A DNA stretch of 34,866 bases from CAKZYD01 sp039026755 (GCA_039026755.1 JBCCLR010000008.1:1-34866), one strand, 5' to 3'. Counted from the stretch's first letter, positions 15,552 through 23,590 are shown. Translations and numbers: made by a program. Notes: generated from the sequence alone by a model not told the origin.

Positions 15552-17303
15552 ATGGCGTTAGACGGCGCAGAGCTTGCGGTGCTCATTAACCGCTTTGAGG
15601 GCATTGCCCGGCAAATGACCAACACCTTGTTCCGGACAGGCCGCTCGGGCGTGCTTAATCGGGCGAAGGACTTTTCCTGCTGCATTGTCACGGCTGATTG
15701 TGAGCTTTTGGCCACTGCGGATAGCCTGCCCATTCATGTGCTCATCGGGCCAGACATGATGGCGCGCACCATGAAAGAGTTTAAGCCGGAACTGAAGGCC
15801 GGGGACGCATTTTTAAACAATTCACCGTATCACGGCTGCTCCCACGCGGCTGACCATACGATCTTGGTTCCGGTGATGGATGATGAGGGCGTTCATCGCT
15901 TTACGGTGCTCACCAAAGCCCACCAGGCTGACTGCGGCAATGCCGCGCCAACCACCTATATGGGCGCAGCGCGCGACGTCTATGAAGAAGGCGCGCTCAT
16001 CTTCCCATCGGTGCAAATCCAGCGCGATTATGAGGATATCGACGATATTATCCGCATGTGCGAAATGCGCATCCGTGTGCCGGAACAATGGCGCGGTGAT
16101 TATCTGGCCACCATCGGTTCTGCGCGCATTGGCGAGCGCGAAATTCGTGCGCTGGGGAAGGAAGTCGGCTGGGAAAAGCTGGACAATTTCACCAAGCAGT
16201 GGTTTGAATATAGCGAAAAGCTCATGACTGATAAGCTGAGCACGCTGCCGAAAGGTCAGGCCCAAGGCCAAAGCACGCACGACCCTATCCCCGGTACACC
16301 GCCGGAAGGGATTACTGTCACCGCCAAGGTCGAGGCTTTCCCTGAGGAAGGCAGGGTGCGTGTGGATTTGACCGATTGCCCGGACGCCTTGCCTTGTGGG
16401 CTCAACCTGTCAGAAGCGTGTTCCCGCACAGCGGTTTTAGTAGCTCTTTTCAACAGTTTTGGGGGCGGGGTGCCGCGCAACGCAGGCAGCTTCCGCCGGG
16501 TAGAGATTGACCTAAGGCGCGGCAGCGTGGCGGGCATTGCTGAGCATCCTTATAGTTGCTCAGTCTCCACGACTAACTTGGCTGACCGCGTCACACATGC
16601 GGTCCAAAGCGCTTTTGCCTCCCTTGCGGATGGTGTGGGCCAGGCAGAATATGGCGCGTTCCTGCCGCCATCGTCCTCCGTGATTTCCGGTAAGGACCCG
16701 CGCACGGGCGAGGCGTTTGTAAATCAGCTTTTCTTGGGCTCGACCGTTGGCGCAGGTACACCCTTCGGCGATTGCTGGCTCACCTATTTGCATGTGGGCA
16801 ATGGCGGCATGTGTTTCGTGGATTCCGTTGAATTGGATGAGCTCTACCAGCCCATCATGGTCTCAGAGCGGCGCTTGTTGCCGAATACAGAAGGGGCAGG
16901 ACGCTTCCGCGGAGCACCTAGTTTGCAAGTCTCATTCGGGCCCATCGGGACGGACATTGAAGTGGGCTATGTAAGCGATGGTTGCATCAACGCGCCCTTG
17001 GGCGTGCGCGGTGGCTTGGCTGGAGGCGCGGCCAACCAATTCCGCCGCAAAGATGGGGACATTGCCGAGCGGCTGGACGCCTGCGCGCAGGTTAATATCC
17101 TGGATGGAGAAGAAATCGTCTCTATCTGCTGCGGCGGTGGTGGCTATGGCCCGCCTTTTGATCGCGATCCAGAGGCTGTGGCCCTTGACGTGCGGGAGAA
17201 CTGGATCACCGCAGACCGCGCAGCGAAGGTCTACGGCGTTGCTATCACTGCCGATGGCGTCATCGATCTGGACCAGACTCATTCCTTACGGGCGGCACAA
17301 TAG
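15552..17303 (+). CDS. Hydantoinase/oxoprolinase family protein, subunit B (HyuB-like)
   Basis: The second subunit of the ATP-dependent ring-opening enzyme, 583 residues, usual for separate B subunits. Its start lies one base after the hyuA stop, with GGAGG upstream inside the end of hyuA. Characteristic blocks are the N-terminal FRTGRSGVLNRAKDFSC (about 27-43), GDAFLNNSPYHGCSHAADH (84-102), a region family members use around the active site, and the C-terminal CCGGGGYGPPFDRDPEAV. The His and Asp of the SHAADH block are candidates for metal or substrate contacts. Together with HyuA it should form a heteromeric complex. The stop abuts the next start codon directly. Confidence 0.9.
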   Translation: MALDGAELAVLINRFEGIARQMTNTLFRTGRSGVLNRAKDFSCCIVTADCELLATADSLPIHVLIGPDMMARTMKEFKPELKAGDAFLNNSPYHGCSHAADHTILVPVMDDEGVHRFTVLTKAHQADCGNAAPTTYMGAARDVYEEGALIFPSVQIQRDYEDIDDIIRMCEMRIRVPEQWRGDYLATIGSARIGEREIRALGKEVGWEKLDNFTKQWFEYSEKLMTDKLSTLPKGQAQGQSTHDPIPGTPPEGITVTAKVEAFPEEGRVRVDLTDCPDALPCGLNLSEACSRTAVLVALFNSFGGGVPRNAGSFRRVEIDLRRGSVAGIAEHPYSCSVSTTNLADRVTHAVQSAFASLADGVGQAEYGAFLPPSSSVISGKDPRTGEAFVNQLFLGSTVGAGTPFGDCWLTYLHVGNGGMCFVDSVELDELYQPIMVSERRLLPNTEGAGRFRGAPSLQVSFGPIGTDIEVGYVSDGCINAPLGVRGGLAGGAANQFRRKDGDIAERLDACAQVNILDGEEIVSICCGGGGYGPPFDRDPEAVALDVRENWITADRAAKVYGVAITADGVIDLDQTHSLRAAQ

Positions 17304-18218
17304 ATGGCGGATGCGCCCCCGGATATGCAGCAAGTCGCTGTGGTTGGCGGCGGCCTGATTGGCACCAGCTGGGCGTCCCTCTTCTGTGCAAGCGGTTATG
17401 ATGTCAGGGTCTTCGATCCATCAGCGGAAGTGCGGGGCCAAGTGAAGGCTATGTGTACTGGCCAGATAAAACAGCTGCGCGCGCTAGGGTTCACTGGGAA
17501 TGGCACATTGACAGTGACGGACAGTTTGGAGGAGGCCGCCGGGCACGCGGACCTGGTGCAGGAAAATGCGCCGGAAAAACCAGATCTAAAGGCCGAGCTC
17601 TTCGCAAACCTTGAAAATATCACGCCCGCGGATGCGATATTTGCGTCCAGCACGTCGTCATTGACGTGGACGGATATGGTGGGCGCCATGAAACAGCCTG
17701 GCAGGCTGATCATTGCTCATCCGTTTAATCCGCCGCATCTCCTGCCGCTGGTGGAGATCTATGGAGAGGATGAGACTGTCGTCTCCAAGGCCTGGGCCTT
17801 TTATGAAAGCTTAGAGCGCACCCCCATCCGCATCCGAAAACCTGTAGCGGGCCATGTGGCCAACCGGCTGTCATCCGCGCTGTTCCAAGAAGCAGTTCAT
17901 ATGGTGCTGGAAGGCGTTGCCACGCCAGAGGACATCGATACCGCGCTCAAAAGCGGCCCAGGCCTGCGCTGGGCAGCACTGGGCGTTTTCCTTGGCTATC
18001 ACTTGGGTGGCGGCCAAGGTGGGATTGAACATTATCTCAAGCATTTGGGGCCAAGCCAGGCAAAGCGCTGGGCCGAGCTTGGCAGGCCAACACTGGATGC
18101 TGCAGCGTCAAACACGCTTGCCCAAGCTGTCCTTGATATGGTTGGAGATGCGCCTATCGAAGCTTTGGAAGCTGAGCGCGACGCCTGTCTTATTGCCATG
18201 CAAGCGCAGACGTCATGA
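17304..18218 (+). CDS. 3-hydroxyacid dehydrogenase of the carnitine / L-gulonate dehydrogenase group
   Basis: This belongs to the 3-hydroxyacyl-CoA dehydrogenase superfamily and probably oxidises a free 3-hydroxy acid to the 3-keto acid with NAD+. The 304 residues include the Rossmann motif VVGGGLIGTSWA (13-24), Asp38 after beta-2 (NAD+ preference), the SSTSS block near 115-119, catalytic-region HPFNPPHLLPLVE (139-151) and VANRLSSAL with Asn187. The C-terminal SGPGLRWAALGVF segment is typical of carnitine dehydrogenase and lambda-crystallin/gulonate dehydrogenase rather than CoA-ester enzymes. It starts at the base after the hyuB stop. In carnitine degraders this enzyme feeds a BKACE, and a BKACE is present in this operon. 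No betainyl-CoA thioesterase is seen, so the substrate need not be carnitine. Confidence 0.85.
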   Translation: MADAPPDMQQVAVVGGGLIGTSWASLFCASGYDVRVFDPSAEVRGQVKAMCTGQIKQLRALGFTGNGTLTVTDSLEEAAGHADLVQENAPEKPDLKAELFANLENITPADAIFASSTSSLTWTDMVGAMKQPGRLIIAHPFNPPHLLPLVEIYGEDETVVSKAWAFYESLERTPIRIRKPVAGHVANRLSSALFQEAVHMVLEGVATPEDIDTALKSGPGLRWAALGVFLGYHLGGGQGGIEHYLKHLGPSQAKRWAELGRPTLDAAASNTLAQAVLDMVGDAPIEALEAERDACLIAMQAQTS

Positions 18219-18442
18219 GCGCGCTGTGGTTGACACTGGGGTTGTTGTCTGGCGCGCTATTTGCAGCTCAGGGCCCCATCAACGCGCGGCTGGGCCAGCA
18301 AGTGGGCCAATTGTTGGCAGGGCTGATCTTTGATCATATGGGCGCCTACGGCCAGGCGGTGCGCGAGATAACTTGGCTAAAGCTAATGGGTCTAGCGCTC
18401 TTGCTCGCCGGCGCCTGCATGATCCGCCGAACACAGGCATAA
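18215..18442 (+). pseudogene. DUF606 (YdcZ-like) small membrane transporter with internal deletion
   Basis: The 75-residue frame starts ATG 18215, overlapping the previous stop as ATGA. It begins MSALWLTLGLLSGALFAAQGPINARLG, as in DUF606 membrane proteins of about 140 residues. It then jumps to GQLLAGLIFDHMGAYG and LKLMGLALLLAGACMIRR, the last third of the same family. The middle two or so membrane segments are missing, and the junction is in frame. It therefore looks like an in-frame internal deletion of a transporter; whether the remnant does anything is unknown. Translation is still coupled within the operon. Confidence 0.65.
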
Positions 18443-18471
18443 AGCTGCGCCAAAAAGGGGGAAGCGCTGAG

Positions 18472-19611
18472 ATGGCGACGGTATTTTCACAAAGCGATGT
18501 TTTCGCCCTGCTCCTAATCCTATTTGGGTCAGCGTTATTGGGCCTAGTGTGGGACAAATCCCGCTTTGCCACTTGGTGCTCCGGCGTCATCGTTGTCATC
18601 GCCATCCCCGCCATCCTTGCCAGCCTTAAAATCATCCCGCGCGAGGCAACCGTTTATGAAACAATGGGCGATATCTTCGTGCCGCTCCTGGTCGCCATGC
18701 TGCTGTTCGATGCGAATTTGATCCGCATCTTGAGGGAAGCAGGCACTTTGCTCATTGCCTTTTTCGTGGCGGTGGTTGGCACCACAGTTGGCGCGATCAC
18801 AGCGCTTAGCCTGTTAGACGTAGGCCCTGATACCAGCAATATCGCGGGCGTTTTTACCGCAACTTATATCGGCGGCGTCCCGAACTTCATCGGTGTTGCG
18901 GAGGCCACAGGAATTGCCGATAGTGGTGTTTTACCCGTGCTCATCGCTGTGGACAACGCCGTTGGCGTGCTCTTCTTCCTGTTCGTTGGCTTTATGCTGG
19001 CTTCCAAGGCAGTGCAGCGCCTCCTAGGCTACGCCAGCGCCGATAGGGTTGCCCCGCGCAGCAACGGCGAGAGCGAATATAACGACATGCCGCCGCCGTT
19101 CGTGCCCATCAAAGTGCTACTGGCCTTCTCTGTTGCCCTCGCCCTGACCTGGGTCTCCAAAGCTTTTGCCAATGCGATTGGCCAGGGAGACTTGTATCTC
19201 CTGTTTCTTACTTTCATCACGGTCGTCCTCGCCACCGCGTTTTCCGGCTTTTTCGGGCAACTCAAAGGCGCATTCGAAAGCGGCTACATCCTCTGCTACA
19301 TCTATTTCGCGACCTTCGCGCCGGAGGTTGATTTCGTCTCCGCCGTGCGCGATGGACCGAGCCTGTTTGTGATGGCCAGCCTCATCATCGCGATCCATGT
19401 GGTCATCGTGTTTGGGCTAGGACGCCTGTTAAAGCTGCGTCTGTCTGAACTCATGGTGGCGTCTGTTGCAGCCATTTGGGGTGTGGGCGCTTCCGTTGCT
19501 CTGGCCGCCTCTCAGCGTTGGACCGTACTTATTACACCAGCCATCTTGGTGGCCTCCCTGGGCGTTGCCATCGGCACCTTTATTGGGCTCCTTGTGAGCA
19601 AGATTTTCTAG
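18472..19611 (+). CDS. DUF819 family membrane protein, putative permease
   Basis: The 379-residue integral membrane protein has about ten to twelve hydrophobic segments. Examples are FALLLILFGSALLGLVW near the start, VVIAIPAILASL, LLIAFFVAVVGTTVGAI, and a C-terminal VAIGTFIGLLVSKIF. The start at 18472 follows GGGGGA by several bases; the earlier ATG at 18373 is inside the DUF606 remnant. IGGVPNFIGVAEA and WGVGASVALAASQRW are conserved blocks of DUF819. The family's transport substrate is not established. Its position after the intact catabolic genes and the truncated DUF606 gene makes uptake of the operon's substrate a reasonable guess. Confidence 0.85.
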   Translation: MATVFSQSDVFALLLILFGSALLGLVWDKSRFATWCSGVIVVIAIPAILASLKIIPREATVYETMGDIFVPLLVAMLLFDANLIRILREAGTLLIAFFVAVVGTTVGAITALSLLDVGPDTSNIAGVFTATYIGGVPNFIGVAEATGIADSGVLPVLIAVDNAVGVLFFLFVGFMLASKAVQRLLGYASADRVAPRSNGESEYNDMPPPFVPIKVLLAFSVALALTWVSKAFANAIGQGDLYLLFLTFITVVLATAFSGFFGQLKGAFESGYILCYIYFATFAPEVDFVSAVRDGPSLFVMASLIIAIHVVIVFGLGRLLKLRLSELMVASVAAIWGVGASVALAASQRWTVLITPAILVASLGVAIGTFIGLLVSKIF

Positions 19612-19623
19612 GGAGTCAGGCCC

Positions 19624-20868
19624 ATGTACCACTATTTCCCAAACACTGTCGCCACGTACTGGATGAACTCCGCCGTCGTGCATGCTGCCTCTATCGGCGC
19701 TACTTTGGGCGATATCAGCAATGCGGCAGCGCCCTATAAAGCCTTCCATGATAAGCATGCCGCCGCGTTTGCCAGCGCGCCTCCGGTCTCCAGCGATCAT
19801 GAGGGCGCAGCTCAAACAGTGCCGCCAGCGCTTGTGGCCGTGTTACAAGAGGGTGCGCCGATTTGGACCACCGCGTGGTTGGAAACCGGCAAGCGCATCA
19901 AGGCGCAGGGCGACAAAGACTTAAAGCTGGATCGCAAATTAAGCGCCGCCTCCAAATACCGTCGAGCTGCCGCGCTGATGACCGCCGTCGAGTGGGGCAT
20001 GCCCAAAAGCGCTGAGAAGAGTGGCGTGTTCCATGCCATTCGCGATCTTGTCAAAAAGCGTTTGGAACTCGAAGATGTGTCCTTTGAAGCGGTGACCATT
20101 CCGTATGATGGCAAGGCGCTGGATGGATGGTACTTTCCCGGCTGTGGCGCAGCGATACCTAAGCCGACACTACTTGCTTATAACGGCTTTCATTCTTCTA
20201 TGGATTGGTATGTGCAGACCGGCGCGGTGGAGGCCATCACACGGCGCGGGGTGAACATCTTGGTGTTTGATCATCCCGGTGCGGGCACTGCGCGTCATGT
20301 TCACGGCCTGCCGCTTAACCCGGAAACAGAGCACTCCGCCAGCGCTGCACTCGATTGGCTTGAGAGCCGCAGTGACGTCAACGCAGATCATCTGGGCGTC
20401 ATCGGCGCCAGTTTTGGCGGCTATTACGCCATACGCGCGGCGGCTTATGAAAAGCGCTTTAAATACGCCTATTGCTGGGGCGGTTGGTATTATTGGCCGC
20501 CAGAAGAAATTTTTGAAGGCGGCAATCCTGACGCCGCATGTAGTAGTTCCATCGAAATGGCAGACTTAGAGGATCTGTTCTGGATCACCGGCACAGCGAC
20601 GAAGCGCGAGCTTTATGACCTGGTTACGCGCTTTCACTTAAAAGACGTGTGTCCCGATGTGACATGCCCAGTCTTTATCATCCATGGCGAAGATGACGCC
20701 CAACTCACTCCGTGGCATGCCGAGCAAGTCATAGAGCGCTGTATGAACGCGCCGAGAAAAGAGTTGCACATGGTCCGCAAGGGTGAAGGCGGGACCATGC
20801 ATTGCCATGTTGATAGCCTTATCGGCCCACTAAACCTGCTGGCTGATAGAGTCGCCGAGACCCTGTGA
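19624..20868 (+). CDS. Alpha/beta hydrolase related to 2,6-dihydropseudooxynicotine hydrolase
   Basis: A 414-residue cytoplasmic hydrolase with a long N-terminal helical domain (about 1-150, including SAASKYRRAAALMTAVEWG) and a C-terminal alpha/beta-hydrolase fold. The nucleophile is Ser263 in GASFGGYYA. The acid is Asp357 or Asp358 in HGEDDAQ, and the base His393 or His395 in MHCHVD. The helical N-domain plus the AYNGFHSS loop place it with the DHPON-hydrolase/FrsA-like esterases, some of which cleave carbon-carbon bonds of beta-diketone-like compounds. It begins 12 bp after the DUF819 gene and ends at a TGATG overlap with the next gene. The real substrate is unknown; a C-C or ester bond in an operon intermediate is plausible. 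Confidence 0.78.
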   Translation: MYHYFPNTVATYWMNSAVVHAASIGATLGDISNAAAPYKAFHDKHAAAFASAPPVSSDHEGAAQTVPPALVAVLQEGAPIWTTAWLETGKRIKAQGDKDLKLDRKLSAASKYRRAAALMTAVEWGMPKSAEKSGVFHAIRDLVKKRLELEDVSFEAVTIPYDGKALDGWYFPGCGAAIPKPTLLAYNGFHSSMDWYVQTGAVEAITRRGVNILVFDHPGAGTARHVHGLPLNPETEHSASAALDWLESRSDVNADHLGVIGASFGGYYAIRAAAYEKRFKYAYCWGGWYYWPPEEIFEGGNPDAACSSSIEMADLEDLFWITGTATKRELYDLVTRFHLKDVCPDVTCPVFIIHGEDDAQLTPWHAEQVIERCMNAPRKELHMVRKGEGGTMHCHVDSLIGPLNLLADRVAETL

Positions 20869-21842
20869 TGAACACGCTTTATCCAGCTATTGAGCCCTAT
20901 ATGTCTAGCAGACTGAACACAGGTGACGGCCACAGCCTTTATTATGAACAGTGCGGTAATCCGAACGGTAAGCCGGTGATCTTTTTGCATGGCGGACCAG
21001 GCCTTGGCTGTCGGCCGGATAATCGGCGCTTCTTTGATCCAGAGCGCTACCGTATCATCTTGATGGACCAACGCGGCTCGGGGCGGAGCACGCCCTTTGC
21101 GAGCCTGGACAATAACACCACTTGGCATCTTGTTGCAGATATTGAGCAGCTGAGGGCGCACCTTGAGATTGAGCGTTGGCAGGTTTTCGGGGGCTCCTGG
21201 GGCTCGACCTTGGCGCTGGCCTACGCTCAAAGCCATCCGGGTCGGGTCACCGAACTTGTGGTGCGGGGCATTTTTATGCTGCGCAAGGCGGAGTTAGACT
21301 GGTTCTACCAAGACGGCGCTTCACAGCTCTTCCCCGATGCTTGGGCCGACTACGTGGAAGCGGTGCCAAAAGTTGGCCAACAAGACTTCCTTGCTGCCTA
21401 TCATGAAATGCTGACCCGCGACGATATTGACGTTCAAAATGCTGCCGCGCGCGCCTGGTGCCGGTGGGAGGGCGCAACCTCAAAGCTACGCCCGAATAGC
21501 GCGTTGGTTGACGCATACAGCTCAGACAACGTTGCGCGTGCAATGGCCCGGATTGAAGCACATTATTTCGTCAATGCTGGCTTCTTTAAAAGCTCGGACC
21601 AGCTCTTGAAAGACGTTGACAAGATCCGCGACATTCCCGCGACGATTGTCCAAGGCCGCTATGACGTCGTAACGCCCATGCGCACCGCTTGGGACTTGCA
21701 CGAGGCGTGGCCGGAGGCAGATTGGACCCTGGTGCCCGATGCGGGCCATTCCGCGCTGGAGGTCGGAACAACTGACGCGCTCATCCGAGCTACGGATGGT
21801 TATGCTAAAGCGGACCTGGAGCAGGATGTGGTGAGGGCATAA
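20868..21842 (+). CDS. Alpha/beta hydrolase, proline iminopeptidase type (S33)
   Basis: A 324-residue protein that fits proline iminopeptidase in length and motifs: HGGPGLGC (41-48, oxyanion hole), DQRGSGRS (67-74), nucleophile Ser110 in GGSWGS, Asp266 in GRYDVVTP and His294 in AGHSALE. The family removes N-terminal proline from peptides, but homologues also hydrolyse other amides and esters. The ATG at 20868 overlaps the previous stop codon (TGATG); a GTG at 20865 is also in frame. No signal peptide is seen, so it acts in the cytoplasm. Its presence in a lactam/hydantoin-like operon suggests amide cleavage before or after ring opening. Confidence 0.87.
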   Translation: MNTLYPAIEPYMSSRLNTGDGHSLYYEQCGNPNGKPVIFLHGGPGLGCRPDNRRFFDPERYRIILMDQRGSGRSTPFASLDNNTTWHLVADIEQLRAHLEIERWQVFGGSWGSTLALAYAQSHPGRVTELVVRGIFMLRKAELDWFYQDGASQLFPDAWADYVEAVPKVGQQDFLAAYHEMLTRDDIDVQNAAARAWCRWEGATSKLRPNSALVDAYSSDNVARAMARIEAHYFVNAGFFKSSDQLLKDVDKIRDIPATIVQGRYDVVTPMRTAWDLHEAWPEADWTLVPDAGHSALEVGTTDALIRATDGYAKADLEQDVVRA

Positions 21843-21855
21843 AGAGGTGACCGAT

Positions 21856-22611
21856 ATGACAGAGAGCAACACTTTAGGGGATCGTCAGTCAGAGACAGGG
21901 CAAGTCTTGACCTACCGCCATCCGCCTTGGGTGCGTATCTGCCATTGGCTCACAGCGATTAGCATCATATTGTTGCTCATCACAGGTGTCGTGATTTTGC
22001 TGGCTCATCCGCGTTTGTATTGGGGTGAAGATGGCTTTTTCGGCGACCCTGCCTTTATCTCTTTCGGGCACTTTGAGTATGCCGATTATCTGGGCGCGAG
22101 CCGCAGCGTGCATTTCTTCTTTGCTTGGGTTCTCGGCCTGAGTGGCACAAGTTATGCGCTCTTCGCCTTAGCGCGCGGGCGCATTCGCAAATTTCTAGTG
22201 CCGGAGCGTGACCAGGTGAAGCCTGCTCATATCGTGGCGCAATTGAAAGAGCATATTCAGCTTAAAGTGCCCACGGGAAAGGATGCACGGCGCTATAATC
22301 TCTTCCAAAAAATTGCCTACAGCGTCGTGTTGTTTGTCCTTATTCCCGGCATTATTTTAAGTGGGCTGGCCATGTCACCAAGCGTTGCAGCGAGCTATCC
22401 TGACCTCTTTAAACTATTTGGCGGGCGGCAATCCGCGCGCACCATCCACTTTCTCCTAGCGTCCAGCCTGCTACTGTTCTTCCTTATTCACCTCTTTCAA
22501 GTTTTACTTGTTGGCTTTGGGGATGGCATCCGATCCATGACCACAGGTTGGCACACCCTTCCGCAAGAGCGCGCGCAAACGCAATCCTTTAAAGAGGGAG
22601 AACAGACATGA
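21856..22611 (+). CDS. Membrane cytochrome b (b561 / cytochrome b/b6 type)
   Basis: A 251-residue membrane protein with four hydrophobic segments: HWLTAISIILLLITGVVILL, VHFFFAWVLGLSGTSYALFA, KIAYSVVLFVLIPGIILSGL and IHFLLASSLLLFFLIHLFQV. Histidines in HW, VHFF and the IHFLL/LIHLF segments are likely haem ligands. The start at 21856 follows AAAGAGGTG. Its stop overlaps the next start (ATGA), so it is translated together with the molybdopterin protein and is probably its membrane electron acceptor, linking a periplasmic redox reaction to the quinone pool. Confidence 0.87.
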   Translation: MTESNTLGDRQSETGQVLTYRHPPWVRICHWLTAISIILLLITGVVILLAHPRLYWGEDGFFGDPAFISFGHFEYADYLGASRSVHFFFAWVLGLSGTSYALFALARGRIRKFLVPERDQVKPAHIVAQLKEHIQLKVPTGKDARRYNLFQKIAYSVVLFVLIPGIILSGLAMSPSVAASYPDLFKLFGGRQSARTIHFLLASSLLLFFLIHLFQVLLVGFGDGIRSMTTGWHTLPQERAQTQSFKEGEQT

Positions 22612-23345
22612 TTTCACGGCGCAAATTAGTTATTGGCGGCTCTTTGGTCGTTGGCAGCGCAGCACTCACCACCGCAGTAGCGCGAACCTATCCGCTGCGC
22701 ATTCGCTCACCCTTAGAGGCCGCAGACGCGCTGACTTATACCGCCCAGCGCGCGCTACTGTCACCAAATGCGCTGGCGCGGGAATTTGACCGCGGCATGA
22801 TCAGCAAGACCTTCCCCGCGATCAATACCACTGACCCGGAAGATGAGGGCTATCAGCGCCTGCGCCATGGCGGGTTTGAAGCGTGGCAGCTGCCCATTGA
22901 TGGTCTGGTTGACCGGCCAATGACGCTTTCGCTGAAAAACCTGATGGGCTTGCCGTCACGAACACAGATTACCCAGCACAACTGTGTGGATGGCTGGTCT
23001 GCCATTGCGGAATGGACGGGTGTCCAGTTGTTCCGTGTTCTGGCCCATGTGGGTATGCGGCCTGAGGCGCGCTTCATAGGCTTTGAGTCTTTCGATGGCT
23101 GGTGGAATGTCTGCGATATGGTGGACGCGCTGCATGCGCAAACCATGCTGACTTATGGCATGAACGGTGCGCCGCTGCCCATCCGCCATGGCGCGCCCGT
23201 TCGGCTGCGGCTAGAACGCCAGCTGGGCTATCGCAGCTTAAAGTATTTGAAGCGCATCACCGTTCTTGCCGATGCTGAAGACTATAAAGGCGGCGGCGGG
23301 CTTTCTTCACGGCCATATGGCTATCAATGGCATGCGGGGATTTGA
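22608..23345 (+). CDS. Tat-exported molybdopterin-dependent oxidoreductase (sulfite-oxidase fold)
   Basis: A 245-residue protein with a twin-arginine signal (SRRKLVIGG, residues 3-11) followed by a hydrophobic stretch. The mature part has the sulfite-oxidase/YedY molybdopterin domain. The conserved Cys126 in HNCVDGWS should ligate molybdenum, and FESFDGWWNVCDM, MNGAPLPIRHGAPVRL and GYRSLKYLKRI are typical flanking blocks. It lacks a haem domain, so electrons presumably go to the cytochrome b encoded just upstream with a 4-bp overlap. It acts in the periplasm. Its substrate is not evident; sulfite oxidases, methionine-sulfoxide reductases and others share this fold. It is the last gene of the operon. 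Confidence 0.87.
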   Translation: MISRRKLVIGGSLVVGSAALTTAVARTYPLRIRSPLEAADALTYTAQRALLSPNALAREFDRGMISKTFPAINTTDPEDEGYQRLRHGGFEAWQLPIDGLVDRPMTLSLKNLMGLPSRTQITQHNCVDGWSAIAEWTGVQLFRVLAHVGMRPEARFIGFESFDGWWNVCDMVDALHAQTMLTYGMNGAPLPIRHGAPVRLRLERQLGYRSLKYLKRITVLADAEDYKGGGGLSSRPYGYQWHAGI

Positions 23346-23439
23346 GGAGCGCCTTTAAAACTTGGCGGGCCACATGCGCTATGAGGGTGAGGAGCTTGTT
23401 GCCTTTGTTCACAAAACTATGCGGTTGATCGCTTTTAAA

Positions 23440-23559
23440 TTAATAGGCCTCGCGCGGGTCAAGCGTGCGCTTTTCATCACCGACAGTGACGGTCAGCTCG
23501 CTATTTAACAAGATGCCGCATTCGTCGCCTTCTTGCTTGAGCGAATGACAGCCGCAATA
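23440..23559 (-). pseudogene. Cupin-domain fragment
   Basis: On the minus strand one frame reads CHSLKQEGDECGILLNSEL then TVTVGDEKRTLDPREAY and a TAA. This resembles the cupin barrel at the C-terminus of XRE-cupin regulators. There is no upstream helix-turn-helix and the barrel is cut off, so it is a remnant. A further HMRYEGEELVAFV reading on the plus strand at about 23371-23410 may be another displaced cupin piece. These lie in the 290-bp gap between the operon and the GntR gene. Confidence 0.4.
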
Positions 23560-23590
23560 GACTGTAATCATTGATATTCAAAATATTTGG

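Noticed and set aside
10357..18218. Straight carnitine degradation operon
   Set aside because: BKACE and a carnitine-dehydrogenase-like enzyme are present, but the thioesterase and betaine-handling genes are absent while HyuAB, transaminase and aldehyde dehydrogenase are added.
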